Shown piece after piece: positions 54,932 to 64,000 of a stretch of 64,000 nt of DNA. Source of the DNA: Vicia villosa (Eukaryota > Streptophyta > Magnoliopsida > Fabales > Fabaceae); NCBI RefSeq assembly GCF_029867415.1, contig NW_026705293.1, forward strand, positions 62,001-126,000, given 5' to 3'. The notes under the pieces are model-generated. The model saw nothing but the letters and a program-made list of their open reading frames with translations, made no database searches and was not told the origin of the DNA. A program made the position numbers and the translations under genes. Position 1 is the stretch's first letter. The number at the start of each line of letters is the position of its first letter.

Positions 54932-57860
54932 GTCTGGAGGAGAAGTCAAGTTTGGAGGAGATCAGAAGGGCAAGATAATTGGCTCTGGAACTATAAAGTC
55001 TGGTAACTCTCCTTCCATTTCTAATGTACTTCTTGTAGAAGGATTAACACATAACCTCTTATCTATCAGTCAATTGAGTGACAATGGTTATGATATAATC
55101 TTTAATCAAAAGTCTTGCAAGGCTGTAAATCAGAAGGATGGCTCAATCCTATTTACAGGCAAGAGGAAGAACAACATTTATAAGACAGATCTGCAAGATC
55201 TTATGAGTCAGAAGGTGACTTGTCTTATGTCTGTTTCTGAAGAGCAGTGGGTCTGGCACAGAAGATTAGGTCATGCTAGTTTGAGAAAGATTTCTCAGAT
55301 TAACAAACTGGATCTTGTCAGAGGACTCCCTAATCTGAAATTCAAATCAGATGCTCTTTGTGAAGCATGTCAGAAGGGCAAGTTCTCCAAACCCGCATTC
55401 AAATCCAAGAATGTTGTTTCTACCTCAAGGCCATTAGAACTCTTGCACATTGATCTGTTTGGCCCAGTCAAAACCGCATCTGTCAGAGGGAAGAAATATG
55501 GATTAGTCATCGTAGATGATTATAGCCGCTGGACGTGGGTAAAATTCTTGAAACACAAGGATGAGTCTCATTCAGTGTTCTTTGAAGAATTCTTCAAAGA
55601 AAATGGTATTGCCCATGATTTCTCTTGTCCTAGAACTCCACAGCAAAATGGAGTTGTAGAACGAAAGAATAGGACTCTACAAGAAATGGCCAGAACCATG
55701 ATCAATGAAACCAATATGGCTAAGCATTTCTGGGCAGAAGCAATAAACACTGCATGCTATATTCAGAATAGAATCTCTATCAGACCTATTCTAAATAAGA
55801 CTCCTTATGAATTGTGGAAGAATAAAAAGCCCAACATTTCATATTTCCATCCTTTTGGATGTGTATGCTTTATTCTGAACACTAAAGATCATCTTGGTAA
55901 GTTTGATTCCAAAGCACAAAAATGTTTCCTTCTTGGATATTCTGAACGCTCAAAAGGCTACAGAGTATACAATACTGAAACATTGATTGTGGAAGAATCA
56001 ATCAATATCAGGTTTGATGATAAGCTTGGTTCTGAAAAACCAAAGCAGTTTGATAATTTTGCAGATTGTGATATTGATATATCAGAAGTTGTTGAGCCAA
56101 GAAGCAACGCATCAGAAGCAGAGCTTCTCAGAAGCAAAGAATCTGAAGATCAAGTATCAGCTTCTCTGGAGAATCTAAGCATTTCTGAAGAACCATCTGT
56201 CAGAAGATCATCCAGACTCATATCTGGTCATTCAGAAGATGTCATTCTTGGAAAGAAGGATGATCCAATCAGAACAAGAGCATTCCTTAAGAACAATGCA
56301 GACTGTCAATTAGGTCTTGTATCTTTGATCGAGCCAACTTCTGTTGATCATGCTCTAGAAGATCCAGACTGGATAATTGCTATGCAAGAAGAACTGAATC
56401 AGTTTACAAGGAATGATGTTTGGGATCTTGTTCCTAGACCAGATGGATTCAATATAATCGGTACAAAATGGGTCTTCAGAAACAAGCTCAGTGAGAAAGG
56501 TGAAGTGGTAAGGAACAAAGCCAGACTGGTGGCTCAGGGTTATAGTCAGCAAGAAGGGATTGACTATACAGAAACCTTTGCACCAGTGGCCAGGTTAGAA
56601 TCTATTCGTCTATTAATTTCATTTGCCACTCAACATAACATCACTCTCTATCAGATGGATGTTAAGAGTGCCTTCTTAAATGGTTATATAGATGAAGAAG
56701 TTTATGTCCATCAACCTCCTGGTTTTGAAGACTCTATGTCTCCTAATCATGTTTTTAAACTAAAGAAATCGTTGTATGGATTGAAACAAGCTCCCAGAGC
56801 TTGGTATGAACGCTTAAGTTCTTTCCTTCTGGATAATGGTTTCACTAGAGGAAAAGTGGACACTACTCTCTTTTGTAAAACCTTTAAAAGGGATATTTTA
56901 ATTTGTCAAATATATGTAGATGATATTATTTTTGGAACATCTAATGCTACACTTGGAAAGGAGTTTGCTGAGTCTATGCAGGCTGAGTTTGAAATGAGCA
57001 TGATGGGAGAACTCAAGTATTTCCTTGGAATACAAATAAATCAAACATCAGAAGGAACGTATGTTCACCAAACCAAGTATGTGAAGGAACTTCTGAAGAA
57101 GTTTAATCTTCTAGACTGCAAAGAAGCCAAAACTCCTATGCATCCAACATGCATCCTAGGTAAGGATGAGGTAAGTAAGAAGGTAGATCAGAAGTTATAC
57201 AGAGGTATGATTGGATCTCTTCTATATTTGACTGCTTCTAGACCTGACATTCTGTTCAGTGTTTGTTTGTGTGCTAGATTCCAATCAGATCCTAGAGAAT
57301 CTCATTTAACTGCTGTTAAGAGAATTCTAAGGTATCTGAAAGGTACTACTAATGTTGGCTTAGTTTACAGAAAATCTAAAGAATACAACTTAGTAGGATT
57401 CTGCGATGCTGACTATGCTGGAGACAGAATTGAAAGAAAGAGTACTTCAGGAAGTTGCCAATTTCTTGGAAGTCATTTGATCTCCTGGTATAGCAAGAAG
57501 CAAGCAACTATTGCTCTATCAACAACAGAAGCAGAATATGTCGCTGCTGCTGGTTGCAGTACACAGATGCTCTGGATGAAGAGTCAGTTAGAAGATTATC
57601 AGATATATGAGAGTAACATTCCTATATTCTGTGATAATACTTCTGCTATATGTTTAGCTAAGAATCCTATTCTTCATTCAAAGGCTAAACATATTGAGAT
57701 TAAACATCATTTCATAAGGGACTATGTTCAGAAGGGTGTTATATCTTTAAACTTTGTGGATACAGACCATCAATGGGCTGATATCTTTACAAAACCCCTG
57801 GCTGAAGATAGGTTTAAGTTCATTCTGAAGAACATCAGTATGGATTTATGCCCAGAATGA
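54816..57860 (+). pseudogene. SIRE-type pol (protease, integrase, RT, RNase H) with integrase deletion
   Basis: The frame is open over 1,014 codons with no own ATG at its start. Protease: CHLDSGCSRHMTG. Integrase: HHCC finger (HRRLGHASLRK, CEACQKGKF), first catalytic Asp in HIDLFGPV (about residue 212) and Glu in NGVVERKN (about 281). They are only about 69 residues apart, and the middle block with the second catalytic Asp is missing; the gap falls near 55585 inside SVFFEEFFKENG. RT: VKSAFLNGYIDEEVYVHQPP, catalytic VYVDDIIFG (about residue 703), LKYFLGIQI. RNase H: FCDADYAGD, STTEAEYVAAA, WADIFTKPLAEDRF. The rest is intact. Normal integration cannot be self-supported. Confidence 0.9.
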
Positions 57861-58319
57861 GAAGATGAGAAGTTCTTACGTATGAGTATCTTCTGAAATG
57901 AATGTGGATTTTTTTTTCAGAAGTTCTGATTGAAATCTTTTAGAAATTATGATTCGGTTATTACTAACGTTTCATTGTCTAAGTTGATTCAGAATCTCTT
58001 TTAAAGCAAAACAGCTGTGACGTTTTATCTCGGGATGGTAAACCTGTCGTTACTGTTTATGGATAAGCGCGCGTGCAGTTGAAGGGACGCCGACCATAGG
58101 TAACTGTGCTAGTCACCTCATTTGTCTTTATTATCTCTCCTCATGTCACGTAACATTAAATGCTATCCATCATTTGTTTCATTTTATTTTCTTTTAAATA
58201 CTCTTCAAACGCTTATCCTTCCCTCTTATATTTTCTCTATTACACTCTGTCTTTATTTTCCTTCTCTATCTTTTTGCATTCATATCAAACCCTAGCTGTT
58301 CATTATCTGCAAATCCATC
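57861..58319 (+). other. Spacer between pol and the env-like ORF
   Basis: AT-rich with no gene. It ends in a T/C-rich stretch before the ATG at 58320, which could act as the acceptor region of a spliced subgenomic RNA; this is inference. Confidence 0.4.
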
Positions 58320-58755
58320 ATGAACTCTTCATCAAGCCCAGGAAACCATGAAAATGATCAAAACAAAAAGAGAAAAGCTGTTGAAACATCTTCTTCCAAA
58401 CCCAAAAAGATAAAGATCACCTATGACCCTCTCAAGGTGAATCCATTCGAAGCAAAGTTATCTGGAAACTATTCTAGACGTGTGTTTCAACCCCCTGGTG
58501 AAAGCCCTCCATCATCTCCATCTTCTTACTCATCTTTTTACCTTCAAGACTCAACTTCCTCCTCATCTAACCTTTCCTCTCCCTCAACCCATTCCAAAGA
58601 AATCTCTTCATTTTCACCTGCATCAGAATCAAGTCTCCCTGACCCCTCGCCTGGAATCCCAAGAAGCAGTCAATGATGCGTTTCACTCCTTCATGGCAAG
58701 GAAAACTGCAACTAATGACAGGGTTCAAGACATGCTGGCACAAATTTTGTCTTAG
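58320..58755 (+). pseudogene. Env-like ORF remnant of the SIRE-type element
   Basis: The ATG at 58320 opens 118 codons: a basic N-terminus (KKRKAVETSSSKPKKIK), then Ser/Pro-rich sequence. In another frame, to the TAG at 58753-58755, sequence like the expected C-terminal end continues (EAVNDAFHSFMARKT). The full-length lineage ORF is several hundred codons, so an internal deletion with loss of frame is likely. There is no signal peptide, no transmembrane segment and no coiled coil in what remains. Members of this lineage are called env-like by position; a true envelope role has not been shown. Confidence 0.55.
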
Positions 58756-59474
58756 CTAGGGTCTTAGTCTTTGGTCTTAGTAGTTTTCTTTCCTTGTTGC
58801 ATCTGCTTGTTAAACATCTTCTCATGTAATATCTTTTGATTATCAATGAAAAGTTTCTTTGTTTTTACATTCCAGAGATTTTATTTGTCGTTTTATTCAT
58901 CTGAATCTTTTGAAATATTCTTTTTGATGTTATGACAAAAAGGGGGAGAAGATAAATGATAAATGATTTGATTAATCTATCAGTTGCTGGGTAAAGCTCC
59001 CACACATTTACTAACAAGAACTGCAAGTTCTATATGGTTTAAGTGTTTTGCAGGTATAAAGAAGTGAAGAGAATCTTCAAAGCAAACACAAGAAGCAAAA
59101 CCATAAGAAGTGTTATTCTGTAAAAAGAATAAGCTCATGGAAACTGAAGCAAGCTAAGTGCTGTCAAGCTTCAGAAATCAGAAGCAAGAAAGAAGAATAA
59201 ATCAGAAGCACTGATAATAGAATTTGATCCATATTTGTCTATTTGCTCTGACAAAATTCTATTTGCTCTGATACATTATTTTAGCCTATATGGCTCTGAT
59301 ACATATCATGTATTCGAATATACATTTTATGTTCTGACTCGTTCATGCTGACTTTTGTCGTTTAGTTTTTGTTCTGTAACATTTCAGGATGTAGAGATGC
59401 TCTGATGATGCTCTGGTACATTCAACAATGTTCTGATACAAATCTAGCATGAAGTGATGTTGGTAGAAATTCAA
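58756..59474 (+). other. Non-coding 3' region of the SIRE-type element
   Basis: No gene. It contains an AAAAAGGGGGAGAAG tract at about 58937 that copies the polypurine tract more than 1 kb upstream of the real one, followed by CAGAAGC-rich sequence. Confidence 0.6.
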
Positions 59475-59815
59475 AGCTCTGAAGCTATCCGAGGGAAGCA
59501 GAAATCAGAAGCTGTGAATGTTCTAAAGATCCAGAAAACTCAAGTTCTGAAGCTGTCCTAAATGGAAGCAGAAATCAGAAGCTGTGAATGTTCTGAAGAT
59601 CAAAGAAATTCAAGTTCTGAAGCTGTCCTAAATGGAAGCAGAAATCAGAAGCTGTGAATGTTCTGAAGATCAAAGAAATTCAAGTTCTGAAGCTGTCCTA
59701 GATGGAAGCAGGAATCAGAAGCTGTGAGTGTTCTAGGGATCTAAAGAAATTCTAGTTCTGAAGCTGTCCAATGGAAGCAGAAGTCAGAAGCTATGAATTC
59801 TCTGAAGACAGAAGC
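59475..59815 (+). repeat. 70-bp tandem repeat, about five units, in the SIRE-type 3' UTR
   Basis: The phrase TTCTGAAGCTGTCC recurs at 59545, 59615, 59685 and 59756, with a diverged first unit at about 59477. Each unit contains GGAAGCAGAAATCAGAAGCT. The middle units are almost identical. Confidence 0.92.
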
Positions 59816-59879
59816 TTATGTGATCGTCTCTACCGAAATAATCAGGGAAGTCTTTTATTAAAGTTCTTCGAGTATTTAT

Positions 59880-60045
59880 TTCAGGGGGAGATTATTTATC
59901 TCAGGGGGAGATTGTTAATCTCAGGGGGAGACATATTCATATGCTTATGCTATAGCTGTGTAATTTGTCTTTTGCCGTCTGCTCTTTCTGATCGCAAATT
60001 CATATCATTTATATATGTTTTTGTCATCATCAAAAAGGGGGAGAT
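59880..60045 (+). other. Polypurine tract of the SIRE-type element and three upstream look-alikes
   Basis: The real tract AAAAAGGGGGAGAT is directly before the 3' LTR (60032-60045). Three further TCAGGGGGAGA motifs stand at about 59881, 59900 and 59920. Confidence 0.75.
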
Positions 60046-61251
60046 TGTTAGAACAAGATTTGTTCTGATCAATTATCTTAGTTTTGATGATAACAATAAT
60101 ATGAATTTTGCTTAAGATAATATGGTACTCTAATCCAATGCAATTTCCTTTTCAGGAAATATATAAAGAGTATGCATAATTCAGCGCTCAGAAGCTTTGT
60201 CTCAAGGGTTCAGCATGCAACATCAGAACATGGTCTGGCAAGACATCAGAAGATGGTCGAAGCAGAATCAGAACATGGGTCTATGGAAGCATCAGAAGAA
60301 CATGAGATCAGAAGCACTGAAGTTCTGATGGTATCACGCACAGAAGCACTTCAAGGTCAGAAGATCAGAAGATGCTTTGCACCAAGCTGTTTGACTCTGA
60401 TGATATTCAAACGTTGTATTCACAAACATCAGATCAGAAGGAAGTACAAGTGGCAAGCTACGCTGACTGACAAAAGGAACGTTAAAAGCTATTAAAGGCA
60501 ACGTCAGTAGACACAGCGTGAACAAGGCTCGAGGTAGTTGACAAAAGCGTATAACATTAAATGCGATGCTGTACGGAACACGCAAAGCATTAAATGCACT
60601 CAACGGTCATCTTCTCCAACGCCTATAAATATGAAGTTCTGATGAGAAGCAAGGTTAACGATTCTGAACAAAACAACTCATATTAACTTGCTGAAACTCT
60701 GTTCTATTCAAAGCTCAGAATCTTCATCTTCATCAAAGCTCACTACATTGCTGTTGTAATATATTAGTGAGATTAAGCTTAAACGTTAAGAGAAATATCA
60801 CAGTTTGTGATTATAGCTTTTAAGAAGCAATTGTAATACTCTTAGAATTGATTACATTAAGTTGTAAGGAACTAGAGTGATCGTGTGGATCAGAATACTC
60901 TAGGAAGTCTTAGAGGTTATCTAAGCAGGTTGTAACTAGAGTGATCGTGTGGATCAGAATACTCTAGAAAGTCTTAGAGGTTATCTAAGCAGTTGTTCCT
61001 GGAGTGATCAGTGTGTGATCAGAAGACTCTGGAAGACTTAGTTGCTGACTAAGTGGAGAACCATTGTAATCCGTGCGATTAGTGGATTAAATCCTCAGTT
61101 GAGGTAAATCATCTCTGCGGGGGTGGACTGGAGTAGTTTAGTTAACAACGAACCAGGATAAAAATAACTGTGCAATTTATTTTTATCTGTCAAGTTTTTA
61201 AAGCTACACTTATTCAAACCCCCCCCTTTCTAAGTGTTTTTCTATCCTTCA
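60046..61251 (+). repeat. 3' LTR of the SIRE-type element
   Basis: Near-identical to 51727-52931 (three substitutions and one C more). It ends TATCCTTCA followed by the TTTCT duplication. Confidence 0.93.
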
Positions 61252-61256
61252 TTTCT

Positions 61257-61851
61257 TGCCTTTAAAAAAAATATATTAATTTATCCACAAACTACATATA
61301 ATGTCTTCGTATCACTTTCATCATATGCATTGATATAATTTATTAGTTTATTATTATTTTATTTGATTTTGACATAAATACTTCTTCAAACAACGTGTAG
61401 TATTTTGACCATGTCCATCAAATATTTCAATTTTTTAAATTTTTTTCAAAATTTTCTTGTTTTATTTTATTTTTATTTTGTACATAAATATATCACTAAT
61501 TTATAAATTTATAAATTTTGTATTATTTACTAAATATTTTATTCTAAAATATTTTTTTTATTATTGATTGTAGATATAAATATTTTAACAAACTACACTA
61601 AAATTTTGCCCAACATGTAACATTAAAAAAATTATTTTTAGCGACTATAAAAATTGTTGCGATAAGTCATTTTTCTCAACGATAATATGATTGTCGAGAA
61701 ATTTATAAACATATTAAAGTGGAGGAAGATGAATTGAAAATATATATATTAAAAAGTTGAATTATTTCCAGCGACACTGACTGTATTTTGAGTGGAGGAA
61801 GATGAATTGAAAATTATTTTGCTATAATCTTTTGATAACATGTGGGAAACC
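61257..61851. other. AT-rich flank, possibly CACTA-C remainder
   Basis: No gene. 61640-61700 holds AGCGACTATAAAAATTGTTG and AACGATAATATGATTGTCG, similar to the subterminal words of CACTA-C. A 22-bp phrase, GTGGAGGAAGATGAATTGAA plus AA, occurs at 61719 and again at 61792. Confidence 0.5.
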
Positions 61852-63266
61852 TGTGTAGCCTTTCCATTTTCATGCTTTCGTTTTACAAGGCCCCTTTGAA
61901 AGTTGTAAAGGAGATTACGAGGTTTAAAAGTAATTTTCTTTGGGGGGGTCGTTAGATCGAAGAAAAATACATTGGGTAAGTTGGATGATTGTTTGTCTTT
62001 CTAGGGAGAAGGGCGGGCTTGGTTTGAGAAGGGTTCGTGATTTTAATTTTTCTCTCCTTAACAAATAGAGGTGGAGGATTCTTGGAGGATCGGAAGCTCT
62101 TTGGTACAAAGTGTTGAAAGCTCGGTATGGTGACATTAATATTCATGTTATTTCCTACGGAGGGAATAGTAAAGGGGCTTCTAATTCCTCGTGGTGGAAA
62201 GATATTATGTCCTTGGAGAAAGTTTACAAGGTAGATGTTTTTGCTAATAATTGTTGTTTTAATATTTGTAATGGTTTTATTTCTTCTTTTTGACATGCAA
62301 ATTGGATGGAGAAAAAGTGTCTTAAGGAGTTGTTTCCCGTTGTTTATAATCTCTCTAATCTTAAGTTTGTAGCGGTCGCGGGGATGGGTGGTTGGGTGAA
62401 CGGTCTTTGGGAGTGGGGAGATTTCGGTGTAGCGGAGGCTAATAGATTGGTGGATGTTTAGGTTGCAGTTCAGCAACTTAGATCGTTCGTTGGATCGGTC
62501 CAACCGGTAACGGCGGTTTCGGACACGGTGGAGTGGGCGGCGGAAGTGGATAAGAGGTTTTCCGTGAAAAGTTGTTACTCTATTTCCAATGCTTTTCACG
62601 TTCCTTTTGGTCCCGAAATGGAGTTTTTCAATTCTTTTGGTTGTCTTTGGAAGTTGGAGGTGCCCCAAAATATTAAAGCTTTTGGTTGGAGGTGATTTCT
62701 CAACCGTTTGCCAACAAAGGATCTTCTTCTCCGTAGAGGTATTTCTTTTGCGAATTTTTTTTCTTGTGTGTGTTGTCGGTTGGAGAGGGAATCTTTGAAC
62801 CCTATTTTGCTTGATTGTGGGGTGTCTGCTTTGGTTTGGAAGGAGATAGCTATTTGGTTAGGTTATGTTGATTTCAATTATGAAGGTTGTATTATGGGTA
62901 GCTTCATGACGTGGTATGGTTTTTGTAAATCTAAGAAGGTGAAATCCGGTAAAGAATGAACTATTTGGTTGTATATTTGTTGGTCTATTTGGAAGCTTAG
63001 AAACGGGATTATTTTCCGGAATGATTCGTGGAGTGTTTCCGATACCGTTTGGAGGATTAAGACTCTCATTTGCAGGTGGTACTTCATAGGGAAAATTACC
63101 CGCACCAACTATAACTTTTACGAATTTAGCAATGATCTTTTGCTTTTTCTTTTTAGGTTGTATTTGGTGGTTAATTTTCTTTCAGGTTGTAATCTTTTCC
63201 GGATCTTTTGTAATCGTTTGTAGAACTTTTGATTCTTTAATATATTTCTTGATTAAAAAAAAAAAA
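61852..63266 (+). pseudogene. LINE 3' fragment (LINE-C) with poly(A) tail
   Basis: Translation starts in the RT C-terminal region (IFMLSFYKAPLKVVKEITRF, SNFLWGG, GGLGLRRVRDFNFSLLNK) and runs through the inter-domain part (WYKVLKARYGD) to the zinc-binding domain (LWKLEVPQNIKAFGWR, NRLPTKDLLLRRGISF, ALVWKEIAIWLG). It then ends with WSIWKLRNGIIFRNDSWSVS. Several stops (near 62068, 62291, 62459, 62693 and 62957) and frame changes kill it. It ends in a 12-A run at 63255-63266. The endonuclease and most of the RT are missing by 5' truncation. The same LINE family as 50605-51600 is likely. Confidence 0.88.
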
Positions 63267-64000
63267 GAGTTGAGGTTGATTTGCATTACTTTCATTTTAG
63301 GGCTTATTCAATTATAAAAGTCAATGGAAATACGGAAGATGTTCTATTGAAGATGTGTAATTTTTCTGAACGAGGTAATTTTGTGATAGTTTATATGAAA
63401 GTGAATATACATATCTTTGTATAAAAAGCTAAGTATGTTAGCATTACTTTGAATATGGAAAGATGTTCTCTTGAAGATGAGTAATTTGTTTGTACATTTT
63501 GATAATTTATTTTAATTAAATATTTTGAGAACTTTGAAAATAACTATCTAGTGTTTCTTTTCTATTTTTAAGAGCGTTTTTATACAACAATTTTGTATTT
63601 TTTAAGAGCGTTTTTATACAACAATTTTGTATTTTTTAAGAGCGTTATTATTCCACAAAGCATTTAATATAACGTGATGGTATTACTAATTAAAGACCGA
63701 CTAGTTGTGTAATTCAACATTTATAACTAAAAATCATTGATAGATTTCTACAAGACTTTGAGTGACACCCAATGTTTTAAATAATAGTTGCGATGGCGTA
63801 ATTTTTTTTTACAATTTCGGTCGGTATATGTTGTAATTAGGGCTAACAATGAATCGAACCAACTTGAATATTATTCGAAATTCGATTCGACAATTAAATT
63901 GTTGAACTTGGTTCATGAACCAAATGAGATAAATATGGAAAAAGAAAACTAAGTTTGTTAACTAAATGAGATGAACTTGAACTATAAATAGTTCTACTCT
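63267..64000. other. AT-rich flank with short repeats, no gene
   Basis: Two similar phrases, AAGATGTTCT(A/C)TTGAAGATG, occur at about 63339 and 63461. A 34-bp repeat is at 63571-63645. Nothing else is recognised. Confidence 0.6.
63571..63645 (+). repeat. 34-bp tandem repeat, just over two units
   Basis: AGAGCGTTTTTATACAACAA recurs with starts at 63571 and 63605, and a truncated third unit at 63639. Confidence 0.9.

Larger units (their letters stand above)
51727..61251 (+). mobile_element. SIRE/Maximus-type Ty1/copia retrotransposon, 9,525 bp
   Basis: Complete from LTR to LTR with 5-bp duplications TTTCT (51722-51726 and 61252-61256). LTRs are 1,205 and 1,206 bp and differ by three substitutions (51894/60213, 51998/60317, 52662/60981) and one C in a C-tract, so the insertion is very recent. 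It carries gag, pol in Ty1/copia order, an env-like remnant, 70-bp tandem repeats and a strong polypurine tract. An env-like ORF after pol is typical of this lineage. Lesions: TAG in gag, integrase deletion, broken env-like ORF. Confidence 0.93.

Noticed and set aside
58320..58676. Functional envelope gene
   Set aside because: Only 118 codons, no signal peptide or membrane segment, and the frame is lost before the expected end.
61952..62668. 238-codon minus-strand ORF
   Set aside because: Antisense shadow of LINE-C coding sequence; composition and motifs fit the sense strand.

Overview
The window is plant nuclear DNA, most likely from a legume of the pea/vetch tribe (Fabeae). I infer this from a 25 kb Ogre-type Ty3/gypsy retrotransposon with 6 kb LTRs, a SIRE/Maximus-type Ty1/copia element, CACTA transposons with AAAGCGCTTTT-type subterminal repeats, spliceosomal introns and the AT-rich spacers. 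There is no sign of prokaryotic, organellar or CRISPR sequence. Only one ordinary host gene is visible; almost everything else is nested transposable elements, mostly broken.

Layout: 560-3543 (minus) is a two-exon host gene for a Trp/Gly/Asn-rich protein of unknown function, with a TATA box and G-box just upstream. 4140-5830 is a decayed LINE. About 7740-15178 is a CACTA element (CACTA-A) with a broken tnp2 transposase gene and a second multi-exon gene ending in an Ulp1-like protease tail; its 3' terminus is at 15178. 15653-16692 is a non-autonomous Mutator-like element with a perfect 9-bp target duplication, inserted between two diverged 300-bp direct repeats. 17722-17874 is a small MITE. 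18695-21294 is the 3' part of a dead chromovirus, cut by a 388-bp near-perfect palindrome with tRNA-like Pol III boxes in both arms (20367-20754).

21300-46323 is a complete Ogre-type element: 5' LTR 21300-27290, PBS, ORF1, gag, protease, RT, two RNase H domains, integrase, a repeat-rich 3' UTR, and 3' LTR 40332-46323. It is flanked by the 5-bp duplication AGCAC. The target was the first bases of another CACTA element (CACTA-B, resuming at 46324), itself sitting in the chromovirus LTR. CACTA-B is cut at 48264 by a third CACTA (CACTA-C). Further right come a LINE 3' fragment (50605-51600), a long (TA)n tract, a SIRE-type copia element (51727-61251, duplication TTTCT) and a third LINE 3' fragment ending in poly(A) at 63266.

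The two LTR retrotransposons look young: I count about 25 substitutions between the 6 kb Ogre LTRs and 3 between the 1.2 kb copia LTRs. Both nevertheless carry disabling lesions. Ogre has a gag frame break and a pol nonsense codon. The copia element has a gag nonsense codon and an integrase deletion that removes the middle catalytic Asp. If they moved in this state, they were mobilised in trans.

The most unusual signal is in the predicted Ogre RNA. The transcribed part of the LTR has about a dozen copies of a 19-nt hairpin whose stem bases change in matched pairs while the 9-nt loop stays similar. The 3' UTR has a second hairpin family with the same kind of paired changes, one member of which has been amplified into a 60-bp tandem array. 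The LTR also carries two tRNA-like modules in tandem. I know of no standard name for these structures; they are the best candidates here for an undescribed RNA system. All coordinates and identities were read by eye.
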